Source: Bacillota bacterium
GTDB lineage: Bacteria; Bacillota; Clostridia; Acetivibrionales; DSM-1351
DNA length: 64,000 nucleotides
NCBI GenBank assembly: GCA_023444055.1
Contig: JAEZRV010000021.1
Span: 110,482-174,481 of the forward strand
Direction of reading: 5' to 3'
The notes beneath the pieces were generated by a model, which made no database searches, was not told the DNA's origin, and saw only the letters and a list, made by a program, of their open reading frames with translations. Made by a program: the position numbers and the translations under genes. Below, piece by piece: positions 47,222 through 56,146 of the stretch (its first letter is position 1; each line of letters starts with the position of its first letter).

Positions 47222-49843
47222 ATGAATAGGTATTCAAATAAAAAATTAATCCCTATGCTTCTTTGTGTAGCGATAGTTATTACAATATTAAGCTTCCTGT
47301 TCCCAGCAAGTAAAATTGGTTATTCAGCCGACAATACATATTTTTCACCATTTGATACTGCGTATTCTCCTGATGGCAGCATGGTTGCGGTATCAGATTC
47401 AACCAAAGCACAACTGGAAATATTGAAGGCATCTGATGGTACAATTCAAAAGGTTATACCATTGGATGGACAGCCAAAAGCTCTTGCATGGAACGGAAAT
47501 GAAAATGTATATGTCTCTGAATATGGAGCTGGAACTGTTGCTGAAGTTAATCCAGTTTCAGGAGAGGTAACAAGAAGATTTTCGACAGGGTCAAAACCTC
47601 TCGGAGTTGCAATAGTAGACAGTAAACTTGTTGTATCCGATTATGGCCTCCAAAAAGTATCGGTTGTTGATTTATCCTCTGGTAACGTTGATAAAGATAT
47701 ATTAGTGAAAAACTATCCATACTTGATGGATGGCACTGTTGATGGTAAATATGCAATAGTTGGACATGCATTGCCATCAGGAAATGCTTTTGAACCTAAG
47801 TATGCTGCATCAGTTACATTTATCGATATGAGCACCTATAGTGAAGTTGCAAATATAGTGCTTCCACAGGGTTCATCAAATGTAAGGGGAGTTAAATGTT
47901 CACCTGACGGCAAGTGGGCGTATGTTCTTCACACTTTTGGAAAAACTTCGCTTCCTACTACCCAGATAACAAGAGGGTGGACGATGACGAATGCAGTTAC
48001 AATAATTGATATTGCTAATAAAAATGCATATACCACATTCTTGTTAGACAGAATGATGGAAGGTGCAGCAGACCCATGGGGACTTGCAATATCAGCTGAC
48101 AGTAAAACCATGTGGGTTAGTGTATCTGGAACTCATCAGGTGCTTAAAATTGATTTGAATGGTCTTCATCAGCTTTTATCCGGAAATTTGAATGGTGGTG
48201 ACAGTTCTCAAATTGATTCAAACTCTTATTACAAGATGGTGAACAGGAAGAGTGGAAGAGCGCTAGATGTACCAGGCGGTAATTCTGCAAACGGTACTCA
48301 ACTGGTACAATGGGATGATAATGGCAATAACAACCAACAGTTTAAGTTAGTGGTGGGTAGCGACGGTTATTATACCATCATTAACAGGGGAACGAACAAA
48401 GCACTGGACACTGCAGGTGCTACCGCAGAAAATTCTGCTGTAGTTGAATGGGATCAGAGTTCTTCTGATAATCAAAAATGGAAATTAATTGATATTGGGG
48501 ACGGCTACTACAAGCTTCAGGTGAAATCCAGCCAGAAATATATGGACGTAAGTAGTGCTTCGACTGCTAATAATGCTGGTATAGTAACAAACAGCAGCAG
48601 CACAAGCTTGAGCCAGCAATGGAAAATATCAAAAGGTGGTACGACTGGTTCGACAAGCAATTATTCCTTATTATTCCGTTCAAAATCAGGTTTTGATAAA
48701 CCATATTCAGATATATGGTTACAAATCAAAGCTGATCCTGCTAAAAAGAGTGATTTGAAATATGATCTAGGTGCATTATGGGGAGCAGGTTTACTAAAAG
48801 AGATTGAGTTGCCAGGTCAGGGACCTAGAGGTATTTCATTATCTCCAGATGGTAAAACTGTAGCAGTAGGCGCATATTTCGCAGGAGAAGTATACTTCAT
48901 AGATGCCGTTGGAAGTACATTAAAAAGCACTGCTAAACTTGGTATTCAACCAGAAGAAAACCAGGTTAGAAGTGGTGAACGTACCTTCTATGATGCTTCA
49001 ACTACCACACAAAAGTGGCTCAGCTGTGCTTCTTGCCATCCTGATGGTAGAGCAGACGGACTTGATTGGGATATGCCAAATGATGGTATAGGTAATACAA
49101 AAAATACAAAATCAATGTTAGATGTATTTGACACACCTCCTGCTATGTGGCGTGGAATAAGAGAAAGTGCCCATGTTGGTGTAACTGCAGGCTTCAAATA
49201 CATAAAGTTTAAAGAACCAACCCAAAAGGAAATTGATGATGTATCTGCTTATATCAAGAGTTTGTCAGAAGAACCTAGTCCATACGCAAATAAGGATGGT
49301 ACAATGACAGCTGATGCTGTTGCTGGTAAAGCGATTTTTGAAAGCAAAGAAACGAAATGTTCATATTGCCATTCAGGAGAGTTTTATACCAACTTAAAAT
49401 CACATGATGTAGGTACAAAAGACATTCTTGATCCTGACGGATTGTATTATACACCAACACTTAAAGAACTGTGGAGGACTGCTCCATACCTGCATGATGG
49501 TTCAGCTGAAACAATTCGTGATGTGCTGACAACGAAGAATGTTGGTGACAAACATGGAGTAACATCACATCTTACTGATGAGCAAATCTCTCAGTTAGAA
49601 GCGTACATACTCCAGATAGATAGCGAGCCTACTCAACCTCAACCAATAATAAAAGGCGATGTAAATGGAGATGGCGCATTTGATGCAATTGATATTGCTC
49701 TTACTAAAAAGTACTTGTTGGATGAATCTACTTTTACAGAAGAACAGAAAAAAGTGGCTGATGTCGATGATAGTGGAGAAGTCAACGCAATTGATTTTGC
49801 CATTATGAAACAAGTTTTACTTGGAATTAAGTCAGAGTTTTAA
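47222..49843 (+). CDS. Cellulosomal (dockerin) di-haem protein: propeller, ricin lectin, MauG/cytochrome c peroxidase-like
   Basis: 873 residues. Signal peptide about 1-38; YVTN-type propeller blades 40-330; a ricin-type (CBM13-like) beta-trefoil at about 334-472 with QxW repeats (NQQFKL, NQKWKL, SQQWKI); more propeller (GPRGISLSPDGKTVAVG about 535-570); then a MauG/CCP-like part with CASCH at 602-606 and CSYCH at 713-717 plus TPTLKELWRTAPYLHDGS; and a type-I dockerin at 811-873 with two calcium loops (DVNGDGAFDAID, DVDDSGEVNAID). ATG 47222 has AAAGGAG 11 bp upstream. The only haem protein here that can dock to a scaffoldin. Third operon gene; terminator at 49906. Confidence 0.88.
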   Translation: MNRYSNKKLIPMLLCVAIVITILSFLFPASKIGYSADNTYFSPFDTAYSPDGSMVAVSDSTKAQLEILKASDGTIQKVIPLDGQPKALAWNGNENVYVSEYGAGTVAEVNPVSGEVTRRFSTGSKPLGVAIVDSKLVVSDYGLQKVSVVDLSSGNVDKDILVKNYPYLMDGTVDGKYAIVGHALPSGNAFEPKYAASVTFIDMSTYSEVANIVLPQGSSNVRGVKCSPDGKWAYVLHTFGKTSLPTTQITRGWTMTNAVTIIDIANKNAYTTFLLDRMMEGAADPWGLAISADSKTMWVSVSGTHQVLKIDLNGLHQLLSGNLNGGDSSQIDSNSYYKMVNRKSGRALDVPGGNSANGTQLVQWDDNGNNNQQFKLVVGSDGYYTIINRGTNKALDTAGATAENSAVVEWDQSSSDNQKWKLIDIGDGYYKLQVKSSQKYMDVSSASTANNAGIVTNSSSTSLSQQWKISKGGTTGSTSNYSLLFRSKSGFDKPYSDIWLQIKADPAKKSDLKYDLGALWGAGLLKEIELPGQGPRGISLSPDGKTVAVGAYFAGEVYFIDAVGSTLKSTAKLGIQPEENQVRSGERTFYDASTTTQKWLSCASCHPDGRADGLDWDMPNDGIGNTKNTKSMLDVFDTPPAMWRGIRESAHVGVTAGFKYIKFKEPTQKEIDDVSAYIKSLSEEPSPYANKDGTMTADAVAGKAIFESKETKCSYCHSGEFYTNLKSHDVGTKDILDPDGLYYTPTLKELWRTAPYLHDGSAETIRDVLTTKNVGDKHGVTSHLTDEQISQLEAYILQIDSEPTQPQPIIKGDVNGDGAFDAIDIALTKKYLLDESTFTEEQKKVADVDDSGEVNAIDFAIMKQVLLGIKSEF

Positions 49844-49905
49844 TGCATTAGTGTTTGATACATAGTTTTTAATATTAGTTTTGTAATACAGTATTGTACC
49901 GATTA

Positions 49906-49947
49906 AAAGCAGCCAGCTAAATGGATTTTGATTTAGCTGGCTGCTTT
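49906..49947. terminator. Strong bidirectional terminator after the haem operon
   Basis: AAAGCAGCCAGCTAAAT with its exact complement, a 17-bp stem with an 8-nt loop. Confidence 0.85.
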
Positions 49948-49974
49948 GTGATATCTTCCTATGTTACGGTTAAA

Positions 49975-50070
49975 GTTCGTTCTTAACAGTTAAACAAGTT
50001 TTGCATTGAACCTTTTAATGCTTCAGTTAATGTCCTTATTGTTCGATCTTAACAGTTAAACGATTTTTGC
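49975..50070. repeat. Pair of 30-bp direct repeats
   Basis: 49975-50004 and 50041-50070 differ at three positions; both contain TCTTAACAGTTAAAC, itself a TTAAC/GTTAA dyad. Offset 66 bp, between two convergent dockerin genes. Only two units and no cas genes, so not a CRISPR. Confidence 0.6.
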
Positions 50071-50111
50071 CCAATGATAAAACTCATTTTAAGTTTGTAG
50101 TGTTCGTCATA

Positions 50112-53100
50112 TTATGGAGTATAAGGTAACTTTGTAATATCACCTAGCAAGTATTTCTTGAAAACGGCGAAATCAATAGCATCAATTGCGCCGTCACCAT
50201 TGAGATCCGCTGCTGCAAGGTCATTTTGTGCTGGTAAATCAGTAATTGTTCCAAGCAGATACATTTTCATCATTGCATAGTCAGTTGCATCCACGGTGGA
50301 ATCTCCGTTTAGATCTCCAGACATTGCACTTTTACCGATAAATTTGAACCAGTTTAAGTTAAACAAGTACCCACTTCCACCAGTAAATTTCAGGTATACG
50401 TCATGTTTTCCAGTAACATTGCTGATACTACATGATGTATCTACATAAGTCTGCCAGCCACCGGTTCCAGTAACAGGACATGTTCCTATCAATGTACCAT
50501 CAATGCTATCAAGACGAATTTCAATATCTCCTCCACTGGAGTAACTAGCTACTCTAGCCTGGAATTCTGTTGCACCGATACCGAAATCAACATTACTGTA
50601 AACAGTATAATCTCCGTTTTCGATATACCCAACATTCTTTCCGCCTTCTGTACAGGTTTCAGTTTCAACTCCAGATTGGCTATTAAAGTTTTCTGCTTCA
50701 ATCAATATAAATTTTAATGTCGGATCCGGATCAGTTATTACAGCTGCACCCTTAGTAGTTTCTGGTCTTTCGTTCCAAATAGAGCTTTCCCCATTTGCAT
50801 TAACTGCTGTCACTGCAAAGTAATACTTTGTTCCACTGTCAAGTCCTGTAACTGTATATGGGCTTGAGGTAACGTCTTTGATTGTTTCGGTGTAGACGCC
50901 AGGTGCTGTTCCGTATTTGATATTGTATGAAGTTGCTCCTTTAGAGGATCTGAACCAAAGCTTCACACTGTTCGTATCTGGCTGGTGAGCATATAGCAAT
51001 GGAGAGCATGGCTTGTTCTCTATTGTAAATGACCATACTCCGCTGGAAGATGCTGTAGTGTATTTGAGATCCTTTGTAAATGAAGAAACTCTCCAGTAAT
51101 ACTTTGTATTAGGATTCAGGAGGTTAGGCTCTACGGTATATTTGTTGTAAATCATTCTATCTCTTAGGATTATAGGGTTGGACATGTCTGCATTTGCAGA
51201 TACCTCAAGCTTATAGAAGAATGCATTTTTTGAAGGTGTCCATGAAAGCACTGCTCTGTTTGAAACATCGGTTGCGCTGTTTGCTGGAGCGGTCAGACTG
51301 AAGCTTGTAGGCGCATTTCCTGCTGCCCTAGTAGTAAAATACTGTATTGGTCCATTCATTGGTCTTTCACCATTTGAATTGACAGCATATACTCTCCAAT
51401 AGTATGTAGTATCGCTTTCAAGTGCTGTGGTTGGAGTAAAAGTCGATGCAGTATTTGGACCAAACTCATTTGTACCTGTTATAGTAGTGATTCCTGTCTT
51501 ATTAATAACTGGTGATGAAAGATCGCTGTTCTTGGAAACCACCAAACGATAAGAGGTCGCGTTATATGCTCTTGACCACAGGAATCTTGGTGTAACTGAT
51601 TGCATAGGTGCATTCCTTGATGGCAGGTAAGTTCCAAATTGTCCGGGCACACTTGCATTTGCAACAGCAATAAACGAATATACAGCATCGTTTGATATTG
51701 CTCTGCTTCCGCTAGAATTCTCGGCAGTAACTTTCCAGTAATATTTTTGGTCAACTGTCAAAGGAGTTTCAACCTTGTAGAGTGTGCCAGTAATTCCTGT
51801 TTGATTGATAACAGGGTTAGACATATCCTTGTTGACAGATACCTTCACCGTATAACTCTCGGCACCTTGAGCTGCTGACCAAGTAAGTGTCGGTGTTACT
51901 GTAGCAGCTTCACCGTCGTCAGGAGTCAATGGATGGAAGAAGTTTGGCTCAGAATCAACTTTTTTCAGAACTACTAGCCATGAGTCGTTAGCAGCCGCAT
52001 TGTTTATTGAAAAGCTGATATTGGAAGTTGACGAAGGAGTAATGCTTGATTGGTATGTCAAACCGTTATTCTCGCTTCCAGTTATCTTGTACAGGTCAAT
52101 TCTTACGTTCTTGCCGTTGTAAGGCTGATTGTTCAGGTTTACATTAATTGTACCTGCAGTTGCGCTCTTTGCAATGATAACCTTTGATTCATTGGTATCC
52201 ATGCTAGCACAAGCAGTAAAATCATCCCCTGAACTTGTTGATACTCCCACATATTTTCCCGATAATTGAGAGAACATATAGTATACCCACCATATCGGAG
52301 TTCTTACAGCTCCATTTTGTTGACTGTTTCTAACAGTTGTCGTTAATATGTCGCTCATACCATTCCAATTGCCAGATTTAATACAGCCCTTAATATTTTG
52401 GGTAATTCCTGTTCGTACTACATTGGACATACTGCGGGTCCAATCAATTGTTGCATTGGACCAAGAGTTGTTTTCCTCCCATACAACGTACTTGCCATTT
52501 GTTTCAGGGTATTTGTTCTGAAGGTTTACGATAGTATCCTTCCATTTATTTGTCTGGTTATATGAAGCATATGTGCTGCCTTCCCAGTATTCATGCCAGC
52601 ATGGCCCTTCTAAGTCCATCTGGTTTTGACTGGAATATGGAATGTAAAAGTCAGGTATGCCTGCGTAGCCTACTGCACCAGGGCCTACAATAGGTATATA
52701 GTCTGGATACACTTCTCTAACTGCTTCCCAGTTGCCTTTGAATGTTGGTTCTAGGCCTGTCCAATACTCATTTGTAAGGTCTGCAAAATCTGGCGTTGCT
52801 CCATTATCCTTGAAATACTGAAGCACATCTTTTGCATACTGTTTAAACCAAGCCTGATTGGTAGGTGCGCCACCACCTGGAACGCCTTTTGGAGCTGTCC
52901 ACGATGGATTAAGTCCTAAAAGGAAGTACCACTCAAGACCGTTAGCTTTTGCCCTCTGATAAGCCTCCAAGCACCTTTGAAGTTGGCTGTCTTCGTTGTT
53001 AAAGCATGAGCCATCCAAATCGCCTACTCCCTGATAGGTCTGAACTGGAATTGTCTCTCGGTTAAGAAGCGGTCCAAGCAATGTCATTCTGCTATCTGGT

Positions 53101-53285
53101 ATATCATAGTTTGGTGTAAGAATGTAGCCAAAATTACTATGATTTACTGGACGTAAAATGTTATTAAAGTCTACTGTCACCGTATCGGTTGCCGCTGCTT
53201 CAACAAATCCACTAGGCTGCAATAGCATACCAGATACCATCAAAATTACAAGTGTTCTATTAAACACACGTTTGATTTTTTTCAT
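50112..53285 (-). CDS. Cellulosomal glycoside hydrolase (GH-A clan, GH39-like) with four FN3, CBM6 and dockerin
   Basis: 1057 residues. Signal peptide 1-31. Catalytic TIM barrel about 35-335, with LTNEYW (Glu about 173, acid/base) and VVWEEN (Glu about 270, nucleophile region), as in clan GH-A; GH39 is the nearest fit but the family is not certain. A small beta domain (340-435) follows, then four FN3-like repeats (about 445-815), CBM6 (ILIEAENFNSQSGV ... about 845-985) and a dockerin (GDLNGDSTVDATD and ADLNGDGAIDAID, 990-1050). Acts on plant-wall polysaccharide, likely xylan or related side chains. Long AT-rich 5' region; GGGGG site before ATG. Confidence 0.88.
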   Translation of the reverse strand: MKKIKRVFNRTLVILMVSGMLLQPSGFVEAAATDTVTVDFNNILRPVNHSNFGYILTPNYDIPDSRMTLLGPLLNRETIPVQTYQGVGDLDGSCFNNEDSQLQRCLEAYQRAKANGLEWYFLLGLNPSWTAPKGVPGGGAPTNQAWFKQYAKDVLQYFKDNGATPDFADLTNEYWTGLEPTFKGNWEAVREVYPDYIPIVGPGAVGYAGIPDFYIPYSSQNQMDLEGPCWHEYWEGSTYASYNQTNKWKDTIVNLQNKYPETNGKYVVWEENNSWSNATIDWTRSMSNVVRTGITQNIKGCIKSGNWNGMSDILTTTVRNSQQNGAVRTPIWWVYYMFSQLSGKYVGVSTSSGDDFTACASMDTNESKVIIAKSATAGTINVNLNNQPYNGKNVRIDLYKITGSENNGLTYQSSITPSSTSNISFSINNAAANDSWLVVLKKVDSEPNFFHPLTPDDGEAATVTPTLTWSAAQGAESYTVKVSVNKDMSNPVINQTGITGTLYKVETPLTVDQKYYWKVTAENSSGSRAISNDAVYSFIAVANASVPGQFGTYLPSRNAPMQSVTPRFLWSRAYNATSYRLVVSKNSDLSSPVINKTGITTITGTNEFGPNTASTFTPTTALESDTTYYWRVYAVNSNGERPMNGPIQYFTTRAAGNAPTSFSLTAPANSATDVSNRAVLSWTPSKNAFFYKLEVSANADMSNPIILRDRMIYNKYTVEPNLLNPNTKYYWRVSSFTKDLKYTTASSSGVWSFTIENKPCSPLLYAHQPDTNSVKLWFRSSKGATSYNIKYGTAPGVYTETIKDVTSSPYTVTGLDSGTKYYFAVTAVNANGESSIWNERPETTKGAAVITDPDPTLKFILIEAENFNSQSGVETETCTEGGKNVGYIENGDYTVYSNVDFGIGATEFQARVASYSSGGDIEIRLDSIDGTLIGTCPVTGTGGWQTYVDTSCSISNVTGKHDVYLKFTGGSGYLFNLNWFKFIGKSAMSGDLNGDSTVDATDYAMMKMYLLGTITDLPAQNDLAAADLNGDGAIDAIDFAVFKKYLLGDITKLPYTP

Positions 53286-53731
53286 ACATTAACCCCCATC
53301 TTTCTAATAATTAATTCATTCACCTAAAATTCTTTCATGAACATTTAGCACTACCTTCCTGAAACAATTCTCATTTTTATTCATTTTTTCTTCTGTATAT
53401 TATTAAATATCTTTTAGTATTAGATAAATACCTAAACTTTCGCAGTTCAAAATTGTAGGTGGCCATACTTATCACGGAAAGTTGGATTAGGAATAATTGC
53501 TGAATTAGTTGGTATATAAGCTTGCTGAATTAAGAGAAGGATATTTAGTGTATATGAAATCAAAAAAGCAGTACCCATGCATGTTTACAAATGTTAGCAA
53601 GCTCTGAGTGTTATTGACTAAAACATGTATTCGTCTAAAAAGAAAATGCAAAACATGAACAAATCCTCAGAACTAGTGACTGCTAAATCCTTGCAATTAT
53701 TTTAGCAGCAACAAACCAGGGATAAGACTTA

Positions 53732-53766
53732 GCACCGAAAGCTTTTTATGTGGGAAAGTTAAGTAA
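53732..53766 (+). repeat. Copy of the dispersed CACC...TTTTTATGTGGGAAAGTT motif
   Basis: GCACCGAAAG then TTTTTATGTGGGAAAGTTAAGT, with an upstream CAATTATTTTAGCA..ACAAACCA block also present at 40371-40396. It lies in the 673-bp gap between the GH gene and the transporter, which otherwise shows no convincing gene. Confidence 0.55.
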
Positions 53767-53887
53767 TTATTATTGAAACCTGGTATCACCTCCCTTATAT
53801 TAATGTAATTCTATATTTTTTTAACATTTCCTCTTTGCATTAAAACAAAAATTCCCAATATACTGTTTTATTCGAGTGAATAAAACA

Positions 53888-53914
53888 GGTGCTTTTATAA
53901 AATAAAAAGGCACC
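53888..53914 (-). terminator. Terminator of the sugar ABC transporter operon
   Basis: GGTGCTTTT and AAAAGGCACC stem with one bulged base, 45 bp past the last permease stop; AT-rich flanks on both sides. Confidence 0.6.
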
Positions 53915-53958
53915 AGGATTTTTTTATCTGATACCTTTTTAAATTTCAATATTAAATT

Positions 53959-55038
53959 TTAACCTTGCTTCTGTTTCTTACCCTTCCTTGAACAAATTAC
54001 ACTCTGAAGTACAATAAAGAAGCAGAGCATCGCTGCACGTGTAATCTGTGGCCACCACGGATCTTGGCTACCTATTGCGGTAACAACCAGCAATACTATT
54101 CCGCTTGTTAATACACCGAACAGAGTACCGAAAATATTACCTACACCACCGGTAAGAAGCGTTCCGCCGATAATGGATGCAGCAATGGCATCCATTTCAA
54201 GACCAGTTGCCTGCTGAACAGACCCAGATCTTGTATGAAAAACATATAAGAATCCACCGATACCTGCAAGCAATCCACAAAGTAAATGTGCATAGAATTT
54301 GGTTTTCTTGACGTTTATACCAAGCATAAGGGCACTTTGAGAATTTCCGCCCACAGCGTAAAAGCTACGACCTAGTTTGGTCTTCTTTAGTAACCAGAAC
54401 ATAAAACATACTATAATAAGTGCTACTATTACGCCGTATTCCAGCTTTGATTGAATGAATACACCTTTTCTGTTTACATCACCTAAGAATGGAATCTGTA
54501 TTCGTGCAGCTGACAACTTTTCAAATTCAACATTCTTAACCTGTATCTGATTTACTTCTATCAGAGCTACTAAACCTCGGCCTAAAAACATTCCTGCTAA
54601 GGTGACGATAAAAGGTTGCATATCCATGTACGCAACAAGGAACCCTTGAACTGCTCCAAAAGCAAGACCAATCGCCAAGGCCAAGATCAGTGAAGTAAAG
54701 AAGTTGAAACCATAATTGTTAAGGCAAACAATACAGGCTGTACAAATAAGCGCGGTAGAACCACCTACTGAAATATCAATACTGCCTGTTATCATAACAA
54801 CTGAAAGTCCACAGGCAATTACAATCAACGCAGCGTTTTCGTTAAAGAGGTTAAAGAACATCTGAACCTTGTTGAAACCTTTATCTCCAAGAAATACAAC
54901 AGCGAGTGCATATATTGCAATAAACAGCGAGATAGTAATTGTAAGCAAGAAAGCAGTATCAGTCAGAGACTCTTTTGGTTTCAGTTTCTTATTAATAACT
55001 TGAATATTATCTGTATTTTGAGTTTTCTTTAGCAACAT
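53959..55038 (-). CDS. Sugar ABC transporter permease (YjfF-like)
   Basis: 359 residues, about nine helices, BPD_transp_2 family (GSIDISVGGSTALICTA; GGTLLTGGVGNIFGT). One of two permease halves for a furanose/monosaccharide importer. ATG 55038 has AAGGAG 9 bp upstream and begins 1 bp after the stop of the other permease, so translation is coupled; GTG 55047 is less likely. Last gene of the operon. Confidence 0.92.
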   Translation of the reverse strand: MLLKKTQNTDNIQVINKKLKPKESLTDTAFLLTITISLFIAIYALAVVFLGDKGFNKVQMFFNLFNENAALIVIACGLSVVMITGSIDISVGGSTALICTACIVCLNNYGFNFFTSLILALAIGLAFGAVQGFLVAYMDMQPFIVTLAGMFLGRGLVALIEVNQIQVKNVEFEKLSAARIQIPFLGDVNRKGVFIQSKLEYGVIVALIIVCFMFWLLKKTKLGRSFYAVGGNSQSALMLGINVKKTKFYAHLLCGLLAGIGGFLYVFHTRSGSVQQATGLEMDAIAASIIGGTLLTGGVGNIFGTLFGVLTSGIVLLVVTAIGSQDPWWPQITRAAMLCFFIVLQSVICSRKGKKQKQG

Positions 55039-55039
55039 T

Positions 55040-56146
55040 CTAACCACGCTCCTTTACATTGCTTACAGTCAATCTGGATAATGTGGTTTTTTTGCCAAAT
55101 AAATCTTTTATCATCGGTGTTTGAATGGCTACGAGTACGACAATTATCACAGCTTTAAATACTGGAACGGCATTTGTGTTTACATTCAGCGTGGTCAACA
55201 TAGAAGTTAGAGTCTGAATGGTATAAGCACCAATAATTGAACCCGTCATATTGAATTTACCGCCGCCCAATGAATTTCCACCAAGGGCAACTGCCAAAAT
55301 AACATCCATTTCTATACTAGGAACTATTGTGTAAGGATTTACAGTTTGTACCCTACTTGACTGAATGAAACCAGCTATACCAACACAGACGCCTAAAATA
55401 ACAAATGTTAAAAATTTAATCATCGTTGGGTTTAAACCATTCAGTCTTGAGGATTTATCATTGATACCTACAGCCTGGGTGTACAGTCCTAGGTTCGTTT
55501 TTTTCAACATAAGGAAAGTTACCGCAATAACAACAACAGTAATGATAATTGGCGTTGGAATTGAAAAACCTGGAATAAAGTTACCATAGTATCCAAAGGA
55601 TGCTGCAGCTTTAGGCTTAAGCCCGTTCATTGCCATAGAGCCTATTGATCTACCAGCTGTAAACAGTATGAGCGTTGCTACCATTGGCTGTATATTAAAT
55701 TTTGAAACAAGAATACCATTAAAGGCTCCGCAAGCCATACCAGCAAGGCATCCAAGTATAAGTGCAACAATTATCGGTGCCTGCAATTCGCTTGGTTGAG
55801 TTTCGTTCCCACATAGGACTCGCATGATTACTCCTCCAACTATTGCGACTGTAGCACCTACGCTGATGTCCTGGCCTCTAGAAGAGGCTGTAACGAATGT
55901 CATTCCTATAGAAAGAATAACAAGCTCAGTAGCGTTATTTATGATATTAATCAAATTTCCTATTAATACAGGATTACCAATACTGTCTCTTCCTAAGCTA
56001 ATTCTCAGAAAACCTGGATTTATGAATACATTAATTAACAAAAGACATGCAAGAAATGCAATAGGAATAAACAATTTGTGCTTGATTAATGCTTTAAAAA
56101 CTGATGTTGAACGGTCGGTATCAAGTTTGTTATTGATTTTTGTCAT
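55040..56146 (-). CDS. Sugar ABC transporter permease (YtfT-like)
   Basis: 368 residues, same BPD_transp_2 family (ASSRGQDISVGATVAIVGG; GGNSLGGGKFNMTGS). Overlaps the end of the ATPase gene by 17 bp and has GGGAGG about 10 bp before its ATG. Pairs with the second permease as in E. coli ytfQRT-yjfF. Confidence 0.92.
   Translation of the reverse strand: MTKINNKLDTDRSTSVFKALIKHKLFIPIAFLACLLLINVFINPGFLRISLGRDSIGNPVLIGNLINIINNATELVILSIGMTFVTASSRGQDISVGATVAIVGGVIMRVLCGNETQPSELQAPIIVALILGCLAGMACGAFNGILVSKFNIQPMVATLILFTAGRSIGSMAMNGLKPKAAASFGYYGNFIPGFSIPTPIIITVVVIAVTFLMLKKTNLGLYTQAVGINDKSSRLNGLNPTMIKFLTFVILGVCVGIAGFIQSSRVQTVNPYTIVPSIEMDVILAVALGGNSLGGGKFNMTGSIIGAYTIQTLTSMLTTLNVNTNAVPVFKAVIIVVLVAIQTPMIKDLFGKKTTLSRLTVSNVKERG

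Noticed and set aside
49975..50070. CRISPR-like repeats
   Set aside because: Only two imperfect units, one 36-bp gap, and no cas genes in the window.
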